Below, piece by piece: positions 35,247 through 43,501 of a DNA stretch of 43,501 nt (the first letter of the stretch is position 1; the number at the start of each line of letters is the position of its first letter). A program made the translations under genes and the position numbers. The DNA is taken from assembly GCA_017622575.1 (NCBI GenBank), contig JAGAQU010000108.1, positions 1 to 43,501 of the forward strand, written 5' to 3'. Source of the DNA: Lachnospiraceae bacterium (lineage in GTDB: Bacteria; Bacillota; Clostridia; Lachnospirales; Lachnospiraceae). The notes beneath the pieces were generated by a model. It saw only the letters and a program-made list of their open reading frames with translations. It was not told where the DNA came from and made no database searches.

Positions 35247-36905
35247 ATGAAGAAGAAAATCAGTTTGCTGGGAATGCTGATAATACTTTCTGTAATACCT
35301 TTAATATTGGCTGTTTCCATTATCAGCGTAATATCCTTGAACATTACGAAAAGCAATTTGGAAAAAGAATCCAAAAATAAGTTATATATTGTTTCCAACA
35401 GTCTTGCAAGTTATTGCCGTGAAAATGAGATCAATGCAATCAATGCATCAAATTATTATGAATATCTTGACAGCTTAAAGGAACAGGGCATAGAGATGGC
35501 GATTATTATTGAGGGAGCGCCTTGTGCCACATCAATAAAAAATGAAAATGATTACAGAATCAGAGAGATAGAACTGAAAAAGGATATCCATACAGATGGA
35601 GCGGAGGCAGAGGAAGGGTATTTTGATAATTCTGTAGTGATTGAAAATAAAACTTATTATGCATATTATATGCCCATAAAAGCAAACGGAGAAACAATTG
35701 GAATGGCATTTGCAGGGGAACTGCAAAGTAACATTAACGGAGCAATAAATAATATTGTGATCAGTTTTTTAACAGCTGCATTTTTGCTGATGGTTATTTT
35801 TTCAGGTATTACTTTACTGTTCAGCAGAGGTCTTTTGAAATCCTTTAAAGCAGTGAGTGTCAATGTAAATGCATTGTCAAGAGGAAATCTGGAAAAGCAG
35901 GAGGAACAGGAAAGTTTTGTGAAAGAGATGAGTGCGCTGCTTAAGGAAACGGATAGCATGCAGAGAAACCTTTCAGAAACGATAGGAAAAGTAAAGGATG
36001 TCTCACAGGATTTGACAGAGAATGTATCTGAAGTTACAAAAATGAGTGAAAGCAGTGCGGGGCGAGCAATGCAGATCTCCACAGCTATGGAGGAACTGTC
36101 CAGAGCAACGGTGGGAATGGCCGAAAATGTACAGGATATCAATGAACAGATGCTGGAGATCGGAAATTGTGTCAATGACATTTCTGAGAGAATAGAATGC
36201 CTCAGTCAAAGTGCGGAGAATATATTACAGACGAATAATACTGCAAAGGTCAGTATGGATCTTATTATGAATAACAGTGAGGAATCCGTAGATGCTGTGG
36301 CGGATATTGAGAAACAGATCAATGAGACAAACAATTCCATCGCCCAGGTGGACCAGGCAGTGGAGTTGATTCTGTCAATATCCCAGCAGACAAATCTATT
36401 AAGTCTGAATGCTTCTATTGAAGCAGCAAGGGCAGGAGCCTTTGGAAAAGGCTTTGCAGTGGTAGCCGAGGAAATCAGACGTCTGTCGGAGCAAAGTGCC
36501 GAAGGTGCTGAAATGATTAAGAATCTTGCGGGAACAATTACGGAAAAATCGGGAAGATCCGTTCAGCTGGCACAGAAGGTACATGCCTTAATTTCTCTGG
36601 AACAAAAAAATATTGCAGAGACACAGAAAAAGTATGAGGAGCTCAGCGATGAAATCAACCGGTCAGTGAGCGATATCAGATTGATAGCGGACAAGACAGA
36701 GCATCTGAGCCTTTACAAAGAAAATGTAATTGATAATGTTCAAAATCTCAGTGCTATCAGCGAAGAAAACACTGCAAGTAATGAAGAGGTAAATGCTAAT
36801 GTCAGTGAGATCATGTCAAAAGTTCAGACAATAAATGAAAACTGTGAAAAGATGAATGAGATGGCGCATGAGTTGGAAAGATCGGTATCCTATTTTCAAA
36901 ATTGA
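35247..36905 (+). CDS. Methyl-accepting chemotaxis protein with small Cache-type sensor
   Basis: 552 residues. TM1 is at about 7-31, an extracellular single-Cache-like sensor at about 32-168 ([23 protein letters not shown], then GMAFAGEL), TM2 at about 172-193, then a HAMP-like linker and the signalling coiled coil. The tip is [18 protein letters not shown] with [14 protein letters not shown]. The start is ATG 35247 with GGGAGG ten bases upstream. It sits between the CUT2 permeases and a second YtfQ-like binding lipoprotein, so sugar taxis through a bound binding protein is likely. Confidence 0.92.
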   Translation: MKKKISLLGMLIILSVIPLILAVSIISVISLNITKSNLEKESKNKLYIVSNSLASYCRENEINAINASNYYEYLDSLKEQGIEMAIIIEGAPCATSIKNENDYRIREIELKKDIHTDGAEAEEGYFDNSVVIENKTYYAYYMPIKANGETIGMAFAGELQSNINGAINNIVISFLTAAFLLMVIFSGITLLFSRGLLKSFKAVSVNVNALSRGNLEKQEEQESFVKEMSALLKETDSMQRNLSETIGKVKDVSQDLTENVSEVTKMSESSAGRAMQISTAMEELSRATVGMAENVQDINEQMLEIGNCVNDISERIECLSQSAENILQTNNTAKVSMDLIMNNSEESVDAVADIEKQINETNNSIAQVDQAVELILSISQQTNLLSLNASIEAARAGAFGKGFAVVAEEIRRLSEQSAEGAEMIKNLAGTITEKSGRSVQLAQKVHALISLEQKNIAETQKKYEELSDEINRSVSDIRLIADKTEHLSLYKENVIDNVQNLSAISEENTASNEEVNANVSEIMSKVQTINENCEKMNEMAHELERSVSYFQN

Positions 36906-36952
36906 CAGAGTGGGATATGATAGAGATATAGGAGAAGATAAGGAGTATAGCG

Positions 36953-38026
36953 GTGAAAAAATCTTTGGCGATCATAATAATTTTAATTCTGTGTATTCTG
37001 GCAATCAGTTGTGGCGGTAGTTTTTCTTCTAAGGAAGAAGCAGTCAATGTGGAGGAAACGGTTTCAGATGAATATATTGTAGTGGGTTTTTCACAGCTGG
37101 GTGCGGAATCAGACTGGAGAAGTGCAAATACGGAATCCATGAAATCCGCCTTTACAACAGAAAACGGATATAAACTGATCTTTGAAGATGGTCAACAGAA
37201 ACAGACAAATCAGATTACGGCAATTCGTACTTTTATCCAGCAGGAAGTAGATTACATTGTGCTCGCTCCTGTAACGGAAACCGGTTGGGATACTGTTTTG
37301 CAGGAGGCAAAGGATGCAGGCATTCCCGTTATTATTGTAGATCGAATGGTGGATGTGTCTGATGACAGCCTGTTTACCTGCTGGGTTGGTTCGGATTTTG
37401 AACTGGAAGGGAAAAAGATGGCAGAATGGCTGAAGCAGTATACCCTGAAAGAAAAAATTGAGCCATCCGATATCCATATCGTGAATATTCAGGGCACTAT
37501 TGGTGCATCTGCCCAGATCGGGCGCACCAAGGGACTTGCAGATGCAGCCACAGAAAACGGATGGGACTTAATGGCAGAGGTCACAGGTGATTTTACGCAG
37601 GCAAAGGGCAAGGAGGTAATGGAATCACTGCTGAAGCGGTATGATAATATCAATGTTGTATATTGCGAGAATGACAATGAAGCCTTTGGCGCCATAGAAG
37701 CTATAGAGGAGGCAGGAAAGAAGACAGGTTCCGATATCGCAAACGGAGAGATCATGGTGCTTTCTTTTGATGGCGTAAAGGAAGATGCCATGAATTATGT
37801 ACTGCAGGATAAGATTACCTGTATTGCAGAGTGTAATCCGCTCCATGGTCCCAGGGTAAAGGCAATTATTGAAGCGCTGGAGGCCGGCTCCACACCCGAA
37901 AAGTATTCTTATGTTGATGAAGAAATCTATAGCGCAAGTGAAGTAGTTAAGAATCTTTCGCTTGATGGGACTCATTATGACGTAACCATATTGACACAGG
38001 ATATTATCGATCAAAGAAGTTATTAA
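36953..38026 (+). CDS. Second CUT2-type sugar-binding lipoprotein (YtfQ-like; possible AraP-type sensor)
   Basis: 357 residues. The signal peptide ends in AISC with Cys20 as the probable lipid anchor. The mature part matches YtfQ closely: VVGFSQLGAESDWRSANT, DGQQKQTNQITAIRTFI, VTETGWDTVLQEAKDAGIPVIIVDR. The start is GTG 36953, with AAGGAG seven bases upstream. It is separate from the importer's own binding protein and lies after a chemoreceptor gene, so it may serve signalling (kinase or chemoreceptor) rather than transport, like AraP in the Geobacillus araPST system. A role as an alternative binding protein for the same importer remains possible. Confidence 0.9.
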   Translation: MKKSLAIIIILILCILAISCGGSFSSKEEAVNVEETVSDEYIVVGFSQLGAESDWRSANTESMKSAFTTENGYKLIFEDGQQKQTNQITAIRTFIQQEVDYIVLAPVTETGWDTVLQEAKDAGIPVIIVDRMVDVSDDSLFTCWVGSDFELEGKKMAEWLKQYTLKEKIEPSDIHIVNIQGTIGASAQIGRTKGLADAATENGWDLMAEVTGDFTQAKGKEVMESLLKRYDNINVVYCENDNEAFGAIEAIEEAGKKTGSDIANGEIMVLSFDGVKEDAMNYVLQDKITCIAECNPLHGPRVKAIIEALEAGSTPEKYSYVDEEIYSASEVVKNLSLDGTHYDVTILTQDIIDQRSY

Positions 38027-38090
38027 TTATAAACTTTATATTGCAAGAAATATATTGTGCTGTTAAACTAAAAATCAGAGGAATAATCCA

Positions 38091-39188
38091 ATGAATGAAG
38101 TAAAAAACAGCATGATAAAGAATATTGTCAATTTTATAGGGAAAGATACCAGCAGCAAAAATGAATCGAAAAAAGTAATTGTAATTATCAGGATACTGAT
38201 AATATCCTGTTTTTTTTACTTTACTGCAAATGCTATTTTGTGTAATTCTGCATTTGGAAATATGAGAGGCCTTGTTCTTTATGGCATCTTTTTGCTATTG
38301 TTTGTTTGCATTTTTGCAATCTCCTATTATTTTTCGACGAAAGTCACGTTGTGGTGGTTTAATGCGGGTATGATAGCGTGGATTCTTTCCAGTGTTCATT
38401 ACTTTGGCTGGGATATTGGGGTGCAGCATTTTCTGCTTTTACTTCTTGTGCTGTATTTCTTTTCCAGCTATAAACATTATGCCAGCAAAATTTTATTTGC
38501 TGCCGGAATGTGTGCGCTTCGTATTGTACTTTTTTATTTATACCATAAGAGTACTCCTGTGCTTGAAATCAGCAGCATGGAGGGTAGTGCCCTGCAGATA
38601 TTAAACACCATTACGATTTTCTTTTGCATCTCTGTGATTGCGTTTATCTGCAGCAAGGACAGCCAGGAACTCGAAGGAAAACTGGTGGAATACAATAATC
38701 AGCTGCAAAGGCAGGCAAATACCGATGCTCTTACGGGTCTTTTCAACCGGAGAAAAGCAATGACATATATAGAGGAAGTTTTAAGACATTCTGAAAAGGG
38801 CTTTTCTCTCTGTATCTGTGATATTGATTTTTTTAAAAAGGTAAATGATAATTACGGTCATAATTTTGGCGACAGAGTCCTGGAAAAAGTTTCTGCTGTA
38901 TTTCGGGAGGAAATGCAGGGAAAAGATATGGCGGCAAGATGGGGCGGAGAAGAGTTTCTTCTGCTGTTTCCGGATCGCAATGGAGATGAAGCTTACATCA
39001 GACTGGAACAGATCAGGAAAAGAATTAAGGATACCGTTGTTGAATTAAACGGTCAGAAAGTGAGAGTGACTATGACTTATGGTCTTGCGGAATATGATTT
39101 TGCAGGAGGAATAGACGGGACCATCAAGGAAGCAGATGAGAAGCTTTATATGGGAAAAGAAAAGGGGAGAGACATCATTATTTTTTAA
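38091..39188 (+). CDS. Membrane-bound diguanylate cyclase (GGDEF)
   Basis: 365 residues. Five or six membrane helices span about 28-185, then a short coiled linker and a GGDEF domain at about 205-365. The active motif reads GGEEF (285-289), which is active in known cyclases, with DIDFFKKVNDNYGHNFGD intact. The inhibitory I-site is lost: QGKD stands where RxxD is expected, so product inhibition at that site is unlikely. The N-terminal membrane part resembles no sensor I can name. AGAGGAA precedes ATG 38091, 64 bases after the binding lipoprotein gene, and the terminator at 39214 follows, so it probably ends the arabinose-sensing transcript. Confidence 0.92.
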   Translation: MNEVKNSMIKNIVNFIGKDTSSKNESKKVIVIIRILIISCFFYFTANAILCNSAFGNMRGLVLYGIFLLLFVCIFAISYYFSTKVTLWWFNAGMIAWILSSVHYFGWDIGVQHFLLLLLVLYFFSSYKHYASKILFAAGMCALRIVLFYLYHKSTPVLEISSMEGSALQILNTITIFFCISVIAFICSKDSQELEGKLVEYNNQLQRQANTDALTGLFNRRKAMTYIEEVLRHSEKGFSLCICDIDFFKKVNDNYGHNFGDRVLEKVSAVFREEMQGKDMAARWGGEEFLLLFPDRNGDEAYIRLEQIRKRIKDTVVELNGQKVRVTMTYGLAEYDFAGGIDGTIKEADEKLYMGKEKGRDIIIF

Positions 39189-39213
39189 CTTTCTTTTTTT
39201 GTTTGTTTAAGAG

Positions 39214-39268
39214 AAGCACTAATTATACATAGCATTTTAAATGTTTATGTGTATTAGTGCTTTTTTTA
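39214..39268 (+). terminator. Terminator after the diguanylate cyclase gene
   Basis: AAGCACTAAT (39214-39223) pairs with ATTAGTGCTT (39253-39262). The stem continues inward past a one-base bulge with seven more pairs, and seven T follow. It separates the arabinose-sensing block from the PTS genes. Confidence 0.9.
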
Positions 39269-39291
39269 TTGGCAAAAATGAAAGTAATGCA

Positions 39292-39300
39292 TGGTATAAC
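39292..39300 (+). promoter_or_regulatory. Extended -10 promoter of the ptsG-like gene
   Basis: TGGTATAAC (39292-39300) is an extended -10 element. TTGGCA (39269) lies 20 bases upstream, too far for a good -35. Transcription would start about 30 bases before ATG 39338. No RNA antiterminator/terminator pair of the GlcT type is evident between them. Confidence 0.5.
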
Positions 39301-39337
39301 AGTGATTCAGTTTGAGATAATAAAAAGGAGAAAAAAT

Positions 39338-41458
39338 ATGAAAGACAAAATTTTTGGTGTATTGCAGCGTATCGGGCGAAGCTTTATGCTGCCTATCGCA
39401 ATTCTCCCGGTGGCAGGACTTTTGCTGGGGATCGGAAGTTCCTTTACAAATGAGACAATGATCACGACTTATGGCCTTGAAAGGGCATTGGGAGATGAAA
39501 CAGTGCTCCATGCACTCTTAGTGATCATGAATAAGGTAGGAAGTGCAGTTTTTGATAATTTGCCTCTGATCTTTGCAGTGGGTGTGGCAATCGGGATGGC
39601 AAAGAAAGAAAAGGAGGTCTCTGCCCTGTCAGCTGTAATTGCCTACTTTGTCATGAATACGGCGATCAGCGCAATGCTTTTGAATAGTGGGCAGATATTG
39701 GATAACGGAGAGATATCGGCAGACGTCCTTCAGGGAACGATCGCTTCTGTCTGTGGGATCAAAACGCTGCAAATGGGTGTGTTTGGGGGCATTATTGTGG
39801 GTCTTGGTGTGGCGGCATTACACAACCGGTTTTACAAAATCGCGCTTCCGAATGCCCTGTCTTTTTTCGGCGGAACAAGATTTGTTCCGATCATATCCAC
39901 AATTGTGTACATGTTTGTGGGGATACTGCTATACTTTGTCTGGCCGGCGATCCAAAACGGTATTTATGCGCTCGGCAGTCTGGTGACAGGAAGCGGATAT
40001 GTGGGGACATTGATCTTCGGATTGATCAAAAGAGCGCTGATCCCGTTTGGGCTGCATCATGTATTTTATATGCCGTTCTGGCAGACTGCGGTAGGCGGGA
40101 CAATGGAAGTGGGCGGACAGCTGGTGCAGGGTGGACAGAATATTTTCTTTGCACAGCTTGCCGATTCCGCTGATATTGTACATTTCAGTGCAGATGCGAC
40201 CAGGTATTTTTCAGGTGAGTTTATTTTTATGATCTTCGGACTGCCCGGAGCGGCGCTGGCCATGTATCACTGCGCAAAGCCGGAAAAGAAGAAAGCAGCC
40301 GGAGGATTATTACTTTCTGCTTCCCTGGCAAGTATGATGACAGGTATCACAGAGCCTCTCGAGTTTTCTTTCCTGTTTGTTGCTCCCGCACTGTTTGCAG
40401 TTCAGGTCATTCTGGCAGGCTTTGCCTATATGATAGCCCATATGCTGAACATTGCAGTGGGCTTAACCTTTTCCGGAGGATTGCTTGACCTTTTTCTGTT
40501 CGGTATTCTTCAGGGAAATGAAAAAACAAGCTGGATGAAAATCATACCGGTAGGGATCATATATTTCTTCTTATACTATTTTATTTTCAGATTTATGATA
40601 AAGAAATTTGATTTTAAGACACCGGGAAGAGAGGATGATGATTCTGAGACAAAGCTGTACACAAGAGCGGATGTGAATGCACGGAAAGAGAATGAGAAAA
40701 CCGGCAATGCAGGGGAATTACAGCCTGATCCGGTCAGTGAAATAATTGTCAGAGGACTTGGTGGCAAAGGAAATATCAGCGATGTGGATTGTTGCGCCAC
40801 CAGACTTCGGTGCAGTGTATTTGATGCGAAACTGGTGAATGATTCCATACTGAAATCAACCGGTGCATCCGGAGTGGTTCATAAGGGAAACGGAGTGCAG
40901 ATCATTTACGGACCTCATGTCACAGTGATCAAATCGAATCTGGAGGATTATCTGGAGAAGGCACCGGAGGAAGAGAAAAAACAGACAAAAGCAGCTCGGT
41001 CAATTATCATTTCCAGCCCTATGAAGGGAATGGCTTCCAATCTGTCCACAGCACCGGATGAAGCGTTCGCAGAAGGCATGATGGGGGATGGTGCCGTGGT
41101 TACTCCTGCTGATCCGATTGTGAGGGCACCGGAGGACGGAGAGATCAGTTTTGTGTTTGACACAAAACATGCGATCGGGTTTTTGACAGATTCCGGCATC
41201 AGTCTTTTGATTCATGTCGGAATAGACACGGTGAAGCTCAATGGGGAAGGCTTTGAGGTATATGTGGAAAACGGTCAAAAAGTAAAAAAGGCAGAACCCA
41301 TGATGAAACTGGACATCGATTATCTGAAAGAAAATGCACCGTCACTTGCTTCGCCAATCGTGTGTACGGAACTTGAAGACAATCAGAAGGTTCGCTTGCT
41401 GAAAGAAGGAGAAATCCTTGCAGGAGAAGAATTATTTGCGATTGATATTTATGAATAA
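39338..41458 (+). CDS. ptsG: PTS EIICBA permease, glucose type
   Basis: 706 residues in the order IIC-IIB-IIA, as in Bacillus PtsG (about 699). IIC (1-430) carries the sugar-binding GITEPLEFSFLF motif (336-347) and ends in the FKTPGRE linker. IIB (about 462-545) has phosphocysteine C486 in DVDCCATRLR. IIA (about 555-700) has phosphohistidine H626 in LLIHVGID with partner H611. It imports and phosphorylates glucose or a close analogue using phosphate from HPr. ATG 39338 has AAGGAG seven bases upstream; the longer frame has no site. HPr follows after 22 bases. Maltose- or GlcNAc-type relatives share the layout. Confidence 0.9.
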   Translation: MKDKIFGVLQRIGRSFMLPIAILPVAGLLLGIGSSFTNETMITTYGLERALGDETVLHALLVIMNKVGSAVFDNLPLIFAVGVAIGMAKKEKEVSALSAVIAYFVMNTAISAMLLNSGQILDNGEISADVLQGTIASVCGIKTLQMGVFGGIIVGLGVAALHNRFYKIALPNALSFFGGTRFVPIISTIVYMFVGILLYFVWPAIQNGIYALGSLVTGSGYVGTLIFGLIKRALIPFGLHHVFYMPFWQTAVGGTMEVGGQLVQGGQNIFFAQLADSADIVHFSADATRYFSGEFIFMIFGLPGAALAMYHCAKPEKKKAAGGLLLSASLASMMTGITEPLEFSFLFVAPALFAVQVILAGFAYMIAHMLNIAVGLTFSGGLLDLFLFGILQGNEKTSWMKIIPVGIIYFFLYYFIFRFMIKKFDFKTPGREDDDSETKLYTRADVNARKENEKTGNAGELQPDPVSEIIVRGLGGKGNISDVDCCATRLRCSVFDAKLVNDSILKSTGASGVVHKGNGVQIIYGPHVTVIKSNLEDYLEKAPEEEKKQTKAARSIIISSPMKGMASNLSTAPDEAFAEGMMGDGAVVTPADPIVRAPEDGEISFVFDTKHAIGFLTDSGISLLIHVGIDTVKLNGEGFEVYVENGQKVKKAEPMMKLDIDYLKENAPSLASPIVCTELEDNQKVRLLKEGEILAGEELFAIDIYE

Positions 41459-41480
41459 TCAGAAAGGATATAGAGAAAAT

Positions 41481-41738
41481 ATGAAAGAGTTTGATTATGT
41501 GATCACAGATGAGGTGGGAATCCATGCAAGGCCGGCAGGTCTGCTTGTGAAGGAGGCAAAGAAATACGAAAGTAAGATCGTTCTTTCGAAGGATGGAAAA
41601 AAAGCGGAAGCAACAAAGCTGATGGCTGTCATGGGGCTTGGCGTAAAATGCGGACAGACCGTGACTGTGGAGATCACGGGTGCGGATGAAGAAGCTGCGT
41701 ATGAAGGGATGAAGGCTTTTTTCAATGAGAATTTATAA
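41481..41738 (+). CDS. ptsH: HPr phosphocarrier protein, lacking regulatory Ser46
   Basis: 85 residues. The phosphocarrier histidine is H15 in VGIHARPAG, and the rest aligns without gaps to Bacillus HPr. At position 46, where Gram-positive HPr has the serine phosphorylated by HPr kinase, this protein has lysine (EATKLMAVMGLG), and position 52 is Gly. It should therefore relay phosphate from Enzyme I to EIIA but not act as HPr(Ser-P) with CcpA. ATG 41481 follows AAAGGA at 12 bases; the longer frame overlaps the ptsG end. It sits between ptsG and ptsI as a complete PTS set. Confidence 0.93.
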   Translation: MKEFDYVITDEVGIHARPAGLLVKEAKKYESKIVLSKDGKKAEATKLMAVMGLGVKCGQTVTVEITGADEEAAYEGMKAFFNENL

Positions 41739-41821
41739 GTTTCCAATCAGCTTTTATGTATGGCTGTATCTGTAAAAGGATGATATGATAGAAATGACAG
41801 AAATCCATGGAGGTAGATCAT

Positions 41822-43462
41822 ATGCAGAGCTTTTTTGGCAAATCTGTATATAAGGGAATTGTGTTGGGGCCGGTCGTTGTCTTGAAAAATACAGATTCTC
41901 AGGTCAGACGTAAAAAAATTGAAGACGTCGAATCAGAAAAACAAAGAATCGAGCAGGCCAGGAAGCAGGCAATTAAGCAGTTGGAAGCGCTGTATGAAAA
42001 GGCTGTAAAGGAAGTTGGAGAGGCCAGCGCTGCGATTTTTGAAGTGCACCGGATGATGATAGAGGATGAGGATTATCTGGATGCCATCGACAATATGATA
42101 AAGACCGAGAAGGTAAATGCGGAATATGCGGTTGCAGTGACCGGGGATCATTTTTCCGGGATGTTTGCCAGGATGGATGATGACTATATGAAGGCAAAAG
42201 CTGCTGACATTAAGGATATTTCCAACCGTCTTGTGAGAAATCTGCAGGGAGAGAGAGATGTGGATTTTAGTTCCATGGAGCCTTCCATTATCATAGCGGA
42301 GGATTTAAGTCCCAGTGAGACGGTGCAGATGGATAAAGATAAAATTCTTGCGTTTGTGACGGTCCATGGTTCAACCAACTCCCACACGGCAATCCTTGCG
42401 CGTATGATGAACATTCCGGCACTGATCGGCGTTCCCTTAAATCCGGAAGAAATTAAGGCAGGAATGCAGGCAGTTGTAGATGGTTTTAACGGTGAAGTAA
42501 TTTTCGAACCTACAGCGGAGCTGCGTGAGAGGACCATGCAGAGAATAGCGGAAGAAAAAGAGAAGCTTCAGCTTTTACAGACATTGAAGGGAAAAGAGAG
42601 TATCACCCTTGACGGGAGAAAGGTTCATCTCTACGCCAATATCGGAAGTGTGGATGATCTGGGCTATGTGCTTGAGAATGATGCGGAAGGCATCGGACTG
42701 TTTCGAAGCGAGTTCTTATATCTTGGGAGAAATGATTTCCCTACAGAAGAGGAACAGTTTCAGGCGTATAAGCAGGTCCTGCAGGTGATGGCAGAGAAAA
42801 AGGTGATCATCCGTACGCTGGATATCGGTGCCGACAAGCAGGTGGATTATTTTCACCTGGAAAAAGAGGAAAATCCGGCCATGGGATACCGTGCCATCCG
42901 AATCTGTCTGAAGCAGCCGGATATTTTTAAGACACAGCTTCGCGCTCTTTTCCGTGTAGCTGTATTTGGAAATCTTTCCATTATGTATCCTATGATCATT
43001 TCAGTAGAGGAAGTGGAAAGAATTTATGAAATTGTTCATGAAGTTCAAAGGGATCTGGAAAAATCACAAATACCTTATCGAATCCCGGAGCAGGGCATCA
43101 TGATAGAGACGCCGGCAGCAGTTATGATCAGTGATGAGCTGGCACAGATGGTCGATTTTTTCAGTATCGGAACCAATGATCTGACGCAGTACACACTGGC
43201 CATTGACCGTCAGAATGAAAAACTGAATGATTTTTACAATCCTCATCATAGGGCAATTTTGAAAATGATCCAAATGGTGGCAGAAAATGCGCATCAGCAT
43301 GACAAATGGGTCGGAATTTGCGGCGAGCTGGGTGCAGACCCGGAGCTTACGGAAGATTTTCTGCGAATGGGAATTGATGAATTGTCGGTCGCCCCTTCCA
43401 TGATCTTAAGGCTGAGAAAAGAAATCCGGGAGATGAAGGTTTCAGAGAATGAAAGAAATTGA
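41822..43462 (+). CDS. ptsI: PTS Enzyme I (phosphoenolpyruvate-protein phosphotransferase)
   Basis: 546 residues, slightly shorter than the usual 570. The N-terminal HPr-binding helical domain is followed by the phosphohistidine loop HGSTNSHTAILAR and the C-terminal PEP-binding barrel (IGLFRSEFLY, FSIGTNDLTQYTLAIDR, GICGELGADPE). It takes phosphate from PEP and passes it to HPr. I start it at ATG 41822, eight bases after GGAGG; an in-frame ATG at 41807 overlaps that site. An 83-base gap after ptsH holds a TATGAT -10-like box (41784), so it may have its own promoter. The end overlaps the start of another open frame by 14 bases. Confidence 0.95.
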   Translation: MQSFFGKSVYKGIVLGPVVVLKNTDSQVRRKKIEDVESEKQRIEQARKQAIKQLEALYEKAVKEVGEASAAIFEVHRMMIEDEDYLDAIDNMIKTEKVNAEYAVAVTGDHFSGMFARMDDDYMKAKAADIKDISNRLVRNLQGERDVDFSSMEPSIIIAEDLSPSETVQMDKDKILAFVTVHGSTNSHTAILARMMNIPALIGVPLNPEEIKAGMQAVVDGFNGEVIFEPTAELRERTMQRIAEEKEKLQLLQTLKGKESITLDGRKVHLYANIGSVDDLGYVLENDAEGIGLFRSEFLYLGRNDFPTEEEQFQAYKQVLQVMAEKKVIIRTLDIGADKQVDYFHLEKEENPAMGYRAIRICLKQPDIFKTQLRALFRVAVFGNLSIMYPMIISVEEVERIYEIVHEVQRDLEKSQIPYRIPEQGIMIETPAAVMISDELAQMVDFFSIGTNDLTQYTLAIDRQNEKLNDFYNPHHRAILKMIQMVAENAHQHDKWVGICGELGADPELTEDFLRMGIDELSVAPSMILRLRKEIREMKVSENERN

Positions 43463-43501
43463 AGAGTTTTACACTCTTGACAGAGCGGAATATGTATGTT
43501 A
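43449..43501 (+). CDS. Start of an unidentified gene (truncated by window edge)
   Basis: ATG 43449 opens a frame (MKEIEEFYTLDRAEYVC) that stays open to the window end and overlaps the ptsI stop by 14 bases in another frame. AAGG lies nine bases upstream. The overlap is typical of translational coupling, so a gene co-transcribed with ptsI is likely. The 17 visible residues are too few to name it. Confidence 0.45.
   Translation, partial: MKEIEEFYTLDRAEYVC

Overview
The window looks like the chromosome of a low-GC, Gram-positive, chemotactic Clostridia species, probably Lachnospiraceae. The reasons are strong AGGAGG-type ribosome binding sites, lipoprotein-type sugar-binding proteins, an AraR of the GntR/LacI type, a split transketolase, HPr/Enzyme I with a PtsG-like permease, and frequent T-tailed hairpin terminators. 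No rRNA, tRNA, insertion sequence, phage gene or CRISPR array was seen. The family-level placement is inference from gene content and style.

Layout. (1) 1-5.7 kb: the 3' part of gyrA with its terminator, an EamA-type exporter, a CPA2/Kef-type cation:proton antiporter and a flotillin-like SPFH protein. (2) 5.7-7.4 kb, minus strand: a macrolide-type GT1 glycosyltransferase followed by an XRE-AbrB fusion regulator. (3) 7.6-16.9 kb, plus strand: an arabinan/arabino-oligosaccharide module. It holds a secreted GH43 lipoprotein, a relic of a chemoreceptor tail, then a CUT1 ABC importer (binding protein and two permeases, no ATPase), a YesL-like membrane protein, a cytoplasmic GH43 arabinofuranosidase and a chemoreceptor, closed by a terminator. 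(4) 16.9-19.9 kb, minus strand: two unusual cytosolic proteins, an ArsR-type winged-helix regulator with a large beta-rich C-terminal domain and a GGDEF / degenerate-EAL / LamG protein. (5) 20-27 kb: an arabinose catabolic cluster of split transketolase, araR, araA, an FGGY kinase in the araB position, and araD. Two near-identical inverted repeats that look like AraR operators lie before transketolase and araA. (6) 27-39.2 kb: an arabinose-type sensing and uptake module resembling the araPST/araEGH arrangement of Geobacillus: a YesN-type response regulator, a YesM/LytS-type kinase, a CUT2 binding protein, ATPase and two permeases, then a second chemoreceptor, a second YtfQ-like binding lipoprotein and a membrane diguanylate cyclase. 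(7) 39.3-43.5 kb: PtsG-like EIICBA, HPr and Enzyme I, with the start of one more open frame at the right edge.

How it works together (inference). Extracellular GH43 trims arabinan. The CUT1 importer brings in oligomers, which the cytosolic GH43 cuts to L-arabinose. The CUT2 importer takes up free pentose. AraA, the kinase and AraD convert arabinose to xylulose 5-phosphate, which transketolase feeds into the pentose phosphate pathway. Two chemoreceptors, a two-component system and two c-di-GMP-type proteins sit inside the same sugar loci, so sugar supply appears to be tied to motility and second-messenger signalling.

The strongest candidates for something new are the cytosolic GGDEF-EAL(degenerate)-LamG protein beside an ArsR/beta-sandwich regulator, and the TAGnn-AA-nnCTA palindromes shared by that regulator's promoter and the importer promoter. 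Other points to check are the long-spaced AraR operators extending to transketolase, the 17-bp direct repeats at the CUT2 promoter, and an HPr with Lys in place of regulatory Ser46.
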